DNA of 44,490 bases from Actinomycetota bacterium (GTDB lineage: Bacteria; Actinomycetota; CADDZG01; WHSQ01). This document shows positions 34,561 to 42,180 of this stretch, one piece after another. Made by a program: the position numbers and the translations under genes. The stretch's first letter is position 1. Each line of letters opens with the position of its first letter. The stretch is from NCBI GenBank assembly GCA_013694625.1, contig JACDCD010000067.1, positions 1-44,490 on the forward strand, written 5' to 3'. Below the pieces are notes generated by a model. The model was not told the origin of the DNA, searched no databases, and saw only the letters and a program-made list of their open reading frames with translations.

Positions 34561-34665
34561 ATGGCCCCCGTCTCTCCGACCCCGCGCGCCATCCTCGGCC
34601 ACCTGAGGTCACAACCGGCAGGCCGGGACAAGCGTGGGCCTCGGCTTTTTTCTCCGGGTGGTTGA
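34561..34665 (+). CDS. Possible 34-residue leader peptide coupled to the ligase gene
   Basis: ATG 34561 opens a 34-codon frame (MAPVSPTPRAILGHLRSQ...) whose TGA stop overlaps the TTG start of the next gene by 4 bp (TTGA). The same overlap geometry joins real genes throughout the window. The peptide is basic and Pro/Arg-rich with no known domain. It would explain how a TTG start with no Shine-Dalgarno is translated. It could also be a chance frame. Confidence 0.35.
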   Translation: MAPVSPTPRAILGHLRSQPAGRDKRGPRLFSPGG

Positions 34666-36422
34666 TCCTGCGCACCAACACGTCAGATCCCCAGCCCCTG
34701 CCCTCCGGCCCGTCCGAGGCGAATGCACGCCCGAGGTGGCTCGACCGCCTGCCTTCGCCGCACTCGGGGTCCCCGGCCCGGTGGCTCTGGGGGATGACCC
34801 TGGCCGGTGGCGTCGGCGGGCTGCTCGCATGGGCATTTGGGGCCGGGGTCGTCGCGTTGTGGTGCTTCACGGGCGCGGCGGTTGCCCTTGCCGTCGTGCT
34901 GCCGTATCCGTGGGCTTTCGTGTCGCCCTTGTACGTGGGTCTGGCGGGATGGCTCGTGGACATGCTTCCGTTCGTCATCCTGGCAGGATGGGGAGCGGTC
35001 GTGCTTCGCTGGGGCGTCTCGCTCGTACGGGCAAGGAGGTGGCCACGGGGAGCGAGGTGGACTCTTCTCCCCGTAGGTTTGCTCGTCTGGACGATGTTCG
35101 GCGCCCTCGTCATCAGCGCCGCCGACGCGAGGCATTTCGCACTGCTCCTGGCCATGCAGGTCCTCGCCAGCGGAGTGCTGCTGGCTGCGGTCGACACACT
35201 GACCGAGCTCCACGACCGCTCCAGGGTGGTCACCGGGCTCGTCGCCTACGTCGTGGTACTCACGATCGCGGTGATCGCGGTATGGGCCGGCTTGCCGCTC
35301 GAGGATCTCCAGGACAAGGCAACGGCAAGGTTGGTGGAACGCGCCTACGGCGTGGACGCCTTCCAGAACAATGTCGGGATGATCAAGGACGAAAAGTCGA
35401 GTAAGGGCGGTGGCCTCGAGCTCAAGCGCGACATCGACAGCCTCGCCGAGCGCGATCCCCGCCTGCCGGCCTTTGAGGTGTTCCAACCCAGGTTCAGGGT
35501 TTTTCCCAAGAAACTGATCGTCCGGTTCCAAGGTTCGGCGCGACCCTGGCAGGACCAGCTCGAACAGCGCGGCGTCGAGCTCCTCTACGACAACATCGGC
35601 TTTGGAGCCGCCAGCACCGTTGCTCGCATGCGGTCGTTCCCGCGCAATGCGAATACCTATGCCGGCATAGGCGCGGTGCTGTTGCCTTTTGCTTTCTTTC
35701 TTGCGTGGACGGGTCGCCGCCGGATGGGCTGGCTAGGCTGGGCCGGTGTTGCAGCCTGCCTGTTCGGCATTGGATTCTCCTTGACGCGGGGGGCGTGGCT
35801 TGCTGCCGCAACCGGCATCCTCTTCCTGGTGATCGCCGGGCGGCTCTCGAGACCGCTCAAATTTCAAATAGCGGCAGGCTTCCTCATCGGTGCAGTCGTT
35901 CTCTCGGCGTTCTACCTGGTGAAGTACAACGTCGATCCCTATAACGCGCGCGCCGAAGGCGGGGGCAGTGTCAACACCCGAAGCCAGTTGTACGGCGATA
36001 CGATCCGATCGGTCAACGGCCTCAACCTTCTGCTCGGCTACGGGACGGAGAAGCCGCGCACAAGCGACGGTGTCTCCCATGCGCTCGGGCGGTACATCCC
36101 GCGCGCCGGAACGCACTCTACCTACCTCAATTACCTGTTCCGGACGGGCGTGCCCGGAGCGCTTATGATCACCGCCCTCTACGTCATTGCAGGCCTGCAT
36201 GCGCTTGCCGCGGCACGCTCGCGGAGTGGCAGTGAGGGCCTCTTCGGCAACGCAGCCCTGGCGGGCGTGGTTGCGGCGGCGGCTCACGCGGTGGTCCAGA
36301 ACCTGTACGTCGAGCCCATCTACACTCTAACGATCTGCCTCGTCCTCGGCGTGGCGATGGCCGGTGGGCTCGCCCCGGGGGTTTCGATCATCCCGGGGCG
36401 CAGGGCCGGCGCCCGGCTCTGA
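34662..36422 (+). CDS. O-antigen ligase / Wzy-like polymerase family membrane protein
   Basis: 586 residues, about 11 membrane helices, resembling the O-antigen ligase (PF04932) family that transfers or polymerises lipid-linked glycans on the outer face. Start is TTG 34662, chosen from the coupling to the short upstream frame; the first in-frame ATG is about 44 residues later and would still precede the first helix. A soluble segment of roughly 105 residues (about 215-320; KDEKSSKGGGLELKRD, FEVFQPRFRVFPKKLIVRFQG) sits between helices in the middle, ahead of NANTYAGIGAVLLPF. The catalytic-type elements are SLTRGAW and the late loop THSTYLNYLFRTGVPG. It fits a surface polysaccharide locus. Ligase and polymerase cannot be told apart. 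Confidence 0.82.
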   Translation: MILRTNTSDPQPLPSGPSEANARPRWLDRLPSPHSGSPARWLWGMTLAGGVGGLLAWAFGAGVVALWCFTGAAVALAVVLPYPWAFVSPLYVGLAGWLVDMLPFVILAGWGAVVLRWGVSLVRARRWPRGARWTLLPVGLLVWTMFGALVISAADARHFALLLAMQVLASGVLLAAVDTLTELHDRSRVVTGLVAYVVVLTIAVIAVWAGLPLEDLQDKATARLVERAYGVDAFQNNVGMIKDEKSSKGGGLELKRDIDSLAERDPRLPAFEVFQPRFRVFPKKLIVRFQGSARPWQDQLEQRGVELLYDNIGFGAASTVARMRSFPRNANTYAGIGAVLLPFAFFLAWTGRRRMGWLGWAGVAACLFGIGFSLTRGAWLAAATGILFLVIAGRLSRPLKFQIAAGFLIGAVVLSAFYLVKYNVDPYNARAEGGGSVNTRSQLYGDTIRSVNGLNLLLGYGTEKPRTSDGVSHALGRYIPRAGTHSTYLNYLFRTGVPGALMITALYVIAGLHALAAARSRSGSEGLFGNAALAGVVAAAAHAVVQNLYVEPIYTLTICLVLGVAMAGGLAPGVSIIPGRRAGARL

Positions 36423-36491
36423 CTACGCCTCTCAGCCAACCGATCACAAAACCGGCCCAGAACATCGACTCGGCCGGGGGAGTCTGAGAAG

Positions 36492-38309
36492 ATGCGCCCG
36501 ATGACGTCTCGAGCCGCTCGACCTGAGATCAGGCGTCGAGGTGCCGCAGTGGTCCTCGCCGTCGCCGTGGTTATCTCGGCCGGGTGCTCGGGTGCCCCCG
36601 GCCCCCGGGAAGGCCCGGTCGCCGGGCCGTCGCGCGCTCCGGGGATGAAGGGCGCATCCAACGGGGGCGCCCCCGAGGAGATCGCTTCGCAGCCCGGAGG
36701 GCGCACGGCACATCGCAGGGAAGAGCCGCGGCGCGGCAAGCCCAAGGGCTGGTTCGATGCCGCCTGCGGCATGAGCGAGACGCTCCTCAGGCGGACACTG
36801 CGCGGGAATTGGCTCGGGCGAGGCCCGAATCTCAGCCTCATCTCCCACCGGGGAAACCCCTTCGGAGACTTCACCTTCAGCACCACCCATTCGGGCCCTT
36901 GGGACTTCCTTCAGCGCGTCCCGCTGCTGTTGTACGGGCCCGGGTTCATCAGACCCCGAGGCGATCTGCAGATCGGACGAGAGGTGACGCTTGCGGATGT
37001 CGTTCCTACGCTTGCCGGCCTCCTCGAGACGCCGGCTCCGGCCACCGCCGTCGGCCGCCCCATCAAATCGGCTCTCCTGCCTCGGGACAGGCGGTCCAAG
37101 GATCTGCGGCTGATCGTCACGGTCGTCTGGGACGGCGGCGGCTCGAACGTGCTCCGGAGATGGAAGGGGTCCTGGCCCTTCCTCGCCTCCCTGACCAAAC
37201 GGGGAACCTTCGTCACGAACGCCACCGTGGGCTCTTCTCCGAGTGTCACTCCGGCGATCCACGCGACGCTCGGGACCGGCGCGTGGCCCAGCCGGCACGG
37301 GATCGTAAACATCACGCAACGCGACAACGGATACCTGACCGGCTCCTTCGAGTCCCTGTCCCCCGATCACCTCGAAGCCAAGACGCTGGCGGATGTCTGG
37401 GACCGGAGAACCGGCAACAGAGCCAAGATCGGCCTGGTCGCGAAGGATGGCCTCCATCTCGGCATGATGGGCCATGGAGCTTACCTCCCTGGAGGAGACC
37501 GAGACATCGCCGCAATAACCGGCGCCGGAGATGCACCATGGTCGCCGGGGACGAACGAGCTCTGGTATCAGCTGCCCGGCTACCTGCTCTCGGTTCCCGG
37601 GATCGAGACCGCCGCAGCGACCGTGGATCGCGATGACGGCAAGTTGGACGGGCGCTGGATGGGACACGACATCCCCGGCGATCTCCTGGCAGACCCCGGC
37701 TTCAACAAGACCCCTGTTGAAACCCTTTACCAGACCAAGGTCAGCAAGTTGCTTCTCGCCAACGAGGGCTTTGGTGAAGATCGCGTCACCGACATGTTCT
37801 TTACGAACTACAAAGACGTCGATTACATGGGCCATGCTTATAACTTCTTCGAGCCCGAGGTGCGCAACACGATCGAGTACTCGGACGCAGAGCTGCGCGA
37901 GCTCGTGCGATTCGTAAATTCCCGGGTCGGCGAGAAGAGGTGGGTACTGGTCTTGACTGCGGATCACGGCCAAGCGCCGCTCCCCCAGGCAGTCGGGGAT
38001 TGGCCCATCGACGTGCTCGAGTTGACCAATGACCTCGGGCGGTTTGCCGATCAACCGGCGGCCGAGCTCGTGGAGCACGTGAAACAAACCGGCGTGTGGC
38101 TCGATCGCGGCCTGTTGAGCTCCTCTGGGATGGACCTGCGGGATGTGGCTAACTTTCTCCTTGACTACACGATCGAGGACAACGCCGGAGACAGTCCAGT
38201 GCCGAGGGCCTACCTGGATCGCCTCAGTGAACGGATCTTCGACGCCGTGATCCCAAGCTCCCAGTTACGGCGTGCTCTGGGGTGTGCGGAGTCTGCCTCG
38301 CCCGGATAG
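36492..38309 (+). CDS. Circularly permuted alkaline-phosphatase-superfamily lipoprotein C
   Basis: 605 residues; ATG 36492 has GGGGGAG 9 nt upstream. Lipobox SAGC (Cys32), followed by a longer Arg/Gly/Pro linker than in A and B. The rotated order is the same: WLGRGPNLSLISH, His133 in THSGPWDFLQRVPLLLYGPG, VVPT; then Asp214 (WDGGG), Thr253 (SPSVTP), Asp444/His448 (DYMGH), Asp491/His492 (TADHG). The only mature non-lipobox cysteines are Cys92 and Cys598. LHLGMMGHGAYLPGGDRD is shared with B, so B and C are the closest pair. It lies between the O-antigen ligase and the GH51-like gene, all on the plus strand. Substrate unknown. Confidence 0.85.
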   Translation: MRPMTSRAARPEIRRRGAAVVLAVAVVISAGCSGAPGPREGPVAGPSRAPGMKGASNGGAPEEIASQPGGRTAHRREEPRRGKPKGWFDAACGMSETLLRRTLRGNWLGRGPNLSLISHRGNPFGDFTFSTTHSGPWDFLQRVPLLLYGPGFIRPRGDLQIGREVTLADVVPTLAGLLETPAPATAVGRPIKSALLPRDRRSKDLRLIVTVVWDGGGSNVLRRWKGSWPFLASLTKRGTFVTNATVGSSPSVTPAIHATLGTGAWPSRHGIVNITQRDNGYLTGSFESLSPDHLEAKTLADVWDRRTGNRAKIGLVAKDGLHLGMMGHGAYLPGGDRDIAAITGAGDAPWSPGTNELWYQLPGYLLSVPGIETAAATVDRDDGKLDGRWMGHDIPGDLLADPGFNKTPVETLYQTKVSKLLLANEGFGEDRVTDMFFTNYKDVDYMGHAYNFFEPEVRNTIEYSDAELRELVRFVNSRVGEKRWVLVLTADHGQAPLPQAVGDWPIDVLELTNDLGRFADQPAAELVEHVKQTGVWLDRGLLSSSGMDLRDVANFLLDYTIEDNAGDSPVPRAYLDRLSERIFDAVIPSSQLRRALGCAESASPG

Positions 38310-38382
38310 AGGGAGCCCGACCACGGCGCCCCCTTGCGGCCGCCCAGGATGTCTTTGCCGGAGTCGGGAGGAGGTAGTCGCC

Positions 38383-38388
38383 TATACT
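38383..38388 (+). promoter_or_regulatory. Possible -10 box before the GH51-like gene
   Basis: TATACT, 58 nt before ATG 38447, in a 137-bp gap. A TTGCCG at 38355 could be a weak -35 but the spacer (22 nt) is too long. Tentative. Confidence 0.3.
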
Positions 38389-38446
38389 GCGGCGCGCACG
38401 ATGAACGGCGGCACACCCGCGCCCCTGGACCTCAGCGAGAAAACCG

Positions 38447-40537
38447 ATGCCCAAACGCTACACAAGTCTCCTGATCCTCGCCCTCCTGCTGTCCGCTGGG
38501 TGCGAAAACATCCAGAACGCAGCCGACGGAGGTGGTGCGAGTGTCTCCCGCCAAAGAAACGGAGCAGCCGAAGGCAGCGGCTCCGATCCGAGCGCTCCCG
38601 GCGCGCCGAGTTGTCCGGCCGACGCGGCGCCCTCCGTCGCCACCGAGGCCCTGACCGTGATGCCTCCGGGCGCCTCAACAACGCAGGTAGTCGTCGAAGC
38701 CGGCCGGCTGCGGGGGCCGATCAGCGAGCTCGTTTACGGAGCCAATCACCGCTACCCCTACAACGGTTTTTATATGTGGGACTCCCGGGCAGGGGAGCCC
38801 TTTCCCCTGTTCGTGCGCAGATTCAACTACGCGGGCCTCTCTGCGGTCCGTTATCCCGGCGGGAGGACGGCAAACAACTACCACTGGAGGCGCGCCATCG
38901 GGCCGGTCGAGAAACGGCAGGGGCACGTGGACAGCGCCTTCGGACGGCAGACCATTCACAGCAAGCCACTCTCGAGCGAATTCGGGCCCGATGAATTCGG
39001 ACGGTTCCTCGATGCCACCGGGGCGGAAGGAAACGTGGTGGTGAACTTCCCGACCGGGACGGCCCTCGAAGCGGCCAACTGGGTGGAGTACATGAACGCG
39101 CCTGCAGGCTCGAATCCCAACGGCGGCGTTGCGTGGGCGCAAAAGCGGGCCGACTACGGCCACCCGGAGCCCTACGGCGTCAAGTACTGGGAGGTCGGCA
39201 ACGAGCTCGGCGGAGAGAAGACCTTCTGGCTCGGGCCTGAAGCGACCGACCAGGACAGGGCGTCCAGCTACATCTTCGGCGGGCAAACCCGCTTCGTGAG
39301 ACAGCCGGTGGTGACGTTCACCGATTACAGCTCGACCGGTGCCCTCAGCACGGGCCAGCCCTCTCAGGCTTTCTACGTCCGCTTCCCACCCGCGCTTTCC
39401 GGCAGTACCACCGTCTATGTGGAGGGCGAGCGATGGAATCTCGTCCGGGACCTCGGTTCTGCAGGACGCGAGAAGGTTTACTCCGTCGATGCCGCCAGTG
39501 GCAAGATCGGTTTCGGAGACGGCGACCACGGCCTGGTTCCCCCCAAGGGCGCCCACATAACGATTACCTACGTGTCGGGGCCCCACGATGGTTTCAACGA
39601 CTTCTATCGAGAGATGAAGTCGGTGGACCCCTCCATACAGATCGGCTCGGGCCTGAACAGTCCGTTCTTCATCTCGATGATGGGCCAGGTCCATCCGTAC
39701 GACTTTCTTGTGGCCCACAGCTACAGCTTCTTCACCTCCACACCACCGAATACCGATGGATTGCACGATCTCATGATGGGGTTGACCGAGGAGCAGGCGT
39801 CGAAGGTGGAGAACACCAGGTCGGTCATCTCGGATTATGCGGGCGAACGGCGCGCCGAAGACATCGACATCGTGGTGTCGGAATGGGCGATGGCGACGGG
39901 AGTGAACATTGGACTCGGACGAATCGATGCTCCGTTGCATTACACACAGTCTCTGGACGGTGCTCTCTACGCTGCGCTCATACTGCGCCAATGGATAAGG
40001 CTCGACATCCCTCTGGCCGAAAAGCACGCTCTTATCGACATCAACCCCGGCTCGCCCCCGCCAGGATATGACAAACCGCGGACCGCGTATCAAGCGGTGA
40101 TCGGCCCGGCGCCGTGTTACGTGCTATCCGCGCCGGCACTCGCTTTCCGTATGTACTCGACCCTGTTGGGACGCGGCGAGGTCACAAGCTCCGTGATCGG
40201 TAATCCGAGCAGGCAAACGTTTTTGGGGGAGACTTTGGAATCTCTTGCGACCGTCGCAGCCGTCGACGACGCCGGAGATCTGTCTCTTTTGGTGATCAAC
40301 CAGGACAGGGCGTCGGACGTCAGGGCGGCAATCCAAACGGAAGGCTTCGACGAGGCCAGCGACGCCACCGCGTGGACACTGGACGGGCCCGGTTACCTCG
40401 CGTACAACTCTGTTCGCAAGCCCAATAAGGTCGCTATCAAGGAAACGGCGCTCACAGGGGTGGAGGAGGGCTTCAGATTCAACTTTCCGGCTCACTCGAT
40501 CACGGTCATCAAGCTCCGCCAAGCTGCCGCGCAGTGA
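38447..40537 (+). CDS. GH51-like alpha-L-arabinofuranosidase lipoprotein with inserted beta module
   Basis: 696 residues with a lipobox (LSAGC, Cys19) and a Ser/Gly/Pro linker to about residue 75. The clan-A barrel starts at PISELVYGANHRYPYNG, with FNYAGLSAVRYPGG and NNYHWRRAIGP. The acid/base is Glu253 in YWEVGNELGG and the nucleophile Glu479 in VVSEWAMATG, the retaining pair of GH51/GH-A arabinofuranosidases. Between them, residues about 283-378 form an inserted segment ending SGKIGFGDGDHGLVPPKG, a beta-type motif also seen in phage baseplate-like proteins. The C-terminus (SITVIKL) is the usual beta-sandwich. Likely trims arabinose-containing cell-surface glycan, its own or another's. A hairpin follows the stop. 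Confidence 0.82.
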   Translation: MPKRYTSLLILALLLSAGCENIQNAADGGGASVSRQRNGAAEGSGSDPSAPGAPSCPADAAPSVATEALTVMPPGASTTQVVVEAGRLRGPISELVYGANHRYPYNGFYMWDSRAGEPFPLFVRRFNYAGLSAVRYPGGRTANNYHWRRAIGPVEKRQGHVDSAFGRQTIHSKPLSSEFGPDEFGRFLDATGAEGNVVVNFPTGTALEAANWVEYMNAPAGSNPNGGVAWAQKRADYGHPEPYGVKYWEVGNELGGEKTFWLGPEATDQDRASSYIFGGQTRFVRQPVVTFTDYSSTGALSTGQPSQAFYVRFPPALSGSTTVYVEGERWNLVRDLGSAGREKVYSVDAASGKIGFGDGDHGLVPPKGAHITITYVSGPHDGFNDFYREMKSVDPSIQIGSGLNSPFFISMMGQVHPYDFLVAHSYSFFTSTPPNTDGLHDLMMGLTEEQASKVENTRSVISDYAGERRAEDIDIVVSEWAMATGVNIGLGRIDAPLHYTQSLDGALYAALILRQWIRLDIPLAEKHALIDINPGSPPPGYDKPRTAYQAVIGPAPCYVLSAPALAFRMYSTLLGRGEVTSSVIGNPSRQTFLGETLESLATVAAVDDAGDLSLLVINQDRASDVRAAIQTEGFDEASDATAWTLDGPGYLAYNSVRKPNKVAIKETALTGVEEGFRFNFPAHSITVIKLRQAAAQ

Positions 40538-40542
40538 CTCTT

Positions 40543-40574
40543 CGGCGTGAAGTGACCCGGGCCGCTTCACGCCG
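40543..40574 (+). terminator. 10-bp perfect hairpin after the GH51-like gene
   Basis: CGGCGTGAAG (40543-40552) pairs with CTTCACGCCG (40565-40574) around a 12-nt loop, 6 nt after the stop. No U-run follows, so factor-independent termination is uncertain. A GACACT box 6 nt before the next gene's GTG begins within 1 nt of it. Confidence 0.55.
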
Positions 40575-40586
40575 GACACTGTTGCC

Positions 40587-42125
40587 GTGAGGCGGAGGAG
40601 TACTGGGCTGCTGTTGGCTTTCCTTCTGGTTGCAGGGGCATGCCAAGGGGACGGCGGTTCCGAGAACACCCCCTCGCGCCAATCGAACACAGAGCAAGAG
40701 GATGGTGATCCTGCGGGCACCACGGCCGCCCCGGCAACTTCGGACCCCAACGATATGGCGCCCGTGAAAGATCCGGAAGAGGAGACGGCCGAAGACACGC
40801 TCGTGATTCCCCCGCCCTACACGCAAGACCAGGCCCCCCAACTGCCCGAGTTCATCAGGGAGGGCATCGCAGAACAGGTGCAAGCCGAGTTGTCGCCCCC
40901 CGACACCCTTGCCCTCGCCCGGGAAAAGATCAAACACGTTGTCTTCATCGTCAAGGAGAACCGGACCTTCGATCACATGTTCGGGCGCTTCCCTGGGGCA
41001 GAGGGGGCCACGGAAGGTATGACCTGTGATGGGCGTGTCATACCGTTGCGGCGCGCCGAAGACGTGACCGAAAGCGTCGATCACTCGTTTCTCGCTGGAC
41101 TCGTCGCGGTGAACGGTGGACAGATGAACTGTTTCGACAGGGTACGCGGCAGCGAGACGGCTCCGGATTCCTATGTGCAGTATCACGAACAGGACATCCC
41201 GAACTACTGGCGTTACGCAAAGGAGTTCACTCTCGGCGACCGCTTCTTCAGCTCGGTGTACGGGCCCACAACGGTGGAGCATCTATGGGTCATCGCGGCG
41301 CAGTCAGATAGGTTCGTCGACCTCCAGCGGCCCGAGCAGGCCGGCACCGGAGAACCGCGGGAGTTCTGCGAGGACGATGCCGAGCTCATGTGGTCGTTCG
41401 GCAAGCTCACCGGATCGGAGGAGAATGCCGCCTACAGGCTCGAGGAGATCCCTGCGGTTCTAGAGCTCGTCAACCGTTACTGGATCGAACGCCCTCCCTG
41501 CACCGACATCAAGATTCTTCCCGACCTCTTGGAGAAGAGAGACATCCCGTGGAAGTACTACTTCTCCGGCGCCGGCCCCATGCACGTCATGAAGATGATT
41601 CGGCACGTCCGTTTCGGGCCGATGTGGGACAAGGTCGTGCCCGTCTCGTCGCTCTACGAGGACGTTCGGGCAGAACGGCTCCCCTCGGTCTCGTGGGTCA
41701 TCCCGGCGTGGCAGCACAGTGACCATCCAGAAGCCAACGGGATCTGCGCCGGGGAGAACTGGACCGTCCGAACCCTCAACGCAATTATGGATAGCCCACA
41801 ATGGAAGAACACGGCCGTTTTCCTTACGTGGGATGACTATGGCGGCTTCTACGACCATGTGGCTCCTCCGCATGTCGATCTCTACGGAATGGGGCCACGC
41901 GTTCCCATGCTGTTGATCTCGCCGTGGGCGCGACGAGGTTACATCGATCATCAGACCTACGATTTCTCCTCGGTGCTGAGAACGATCGAGGAGATCTTCG
42001 GCCTGGCTCCCCTCGCCCAACGTGACAGCCGCGCAACCGACATGCTCGGGGCATTCGATTTCGATCAAGAACCGCTTGATCCATTGATCTTGAACCAAAC
42101 GCAATGCCCCGAGCCGGCTGACTGA
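40587..42125 (+). CDS. Phospholipase C / acid-phosphatase-type phosphoesterase lipoprotein (PF04185)
   Basis: 512 residues from GTG 40587. Lipobox VAGAC (Cys19) and an acidic linker to about 95. The phosphoesterase family core is complete: [57 protein letters not shown] and [18 protein letters not shown]...[15 protein letters not shown]. These enzymes are in the AP superfamily and include mycobacterial phospholipases C and bacterial acid phosphatases; [10 protein letters not shown] varies from the usual ENRSFDHYFG. Phosphatidyl lipids, phosphosugars or teichoic-type phosphodiesters are possible substrates. It is one of five exported phosphoesterase-like proteins in 16 kb. Confidence 0.88.
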   Translation: MRRRSTGLLLAFLLVAGACQGDGGSENTPSRQSNTEQEDGDPAGTTAAPATSDPNDMAPVKDPEEETAEDTLVIPPPYTQDQAPQLPEFIREGIAEQVQAELSPPDTLALAREKIKHVVFIVKENRTFDHMFGRFPGAEGATEGMTCDGRVIPLRRAEDVTESVDHSFLAGLVAVNGGQMNCFDRVRGSETAPDSYVQYHEQDIPNYWRYAKEFTLGDRFFSSVYGPTTVEHLWVIAAQSDRFVDLQRPEQAGTGEPREFCEDDAELMWSFGKLTGSEENAAYRLEEIPAVLELVNRYWIERPPCTDIKILPDLLEKRDIPWKYYFSGAGPMHVMKMIRHVRFGPMWDKVVPVSSLYEDVRAERLPSVSWVIPAWQHSDHPEANGICAGENWTVRTLNAIMDSPQWKNTAVFLTWDDYGGFYDHVAPPHVDLYGMGPRVPMLLISPWARRGYIDHQTYDFSSVLRTIEEIFGLAPLAQRDSRATDMLGAFDFDQEPLDPLILNQTQCPEPAD

Positions 42126-42180
42126 CACCGACCCGGGTCATTGGCCCTCCGGGTTCGCGCCTTGCTCACGGCGCAGTGGA

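Noticed and set aside
27722-38309. Idea that the rotated AP proteins are two adjacent gene fragments fused by frameshift or sequencing error
   Set aside because: Three diverged paralogs on both strands share the same order, each with its own signal peptide and lipobox before the rotated block and with paired terminal cysteines; an error would not recur this way.
39281-39290. GGGCAAACCC resembling a GEMM riboswitch core
   Set aside because: Lies inside the GH51-like coding frame and lacks the second core (GCAAAGCC) and GNRA helix at the right distance.
38675-40093. 472-codon minus-strand frame
   Set aside because: Antisense to the GH51-like gene with both catalytic Glu motifs intact; no domain of its own.
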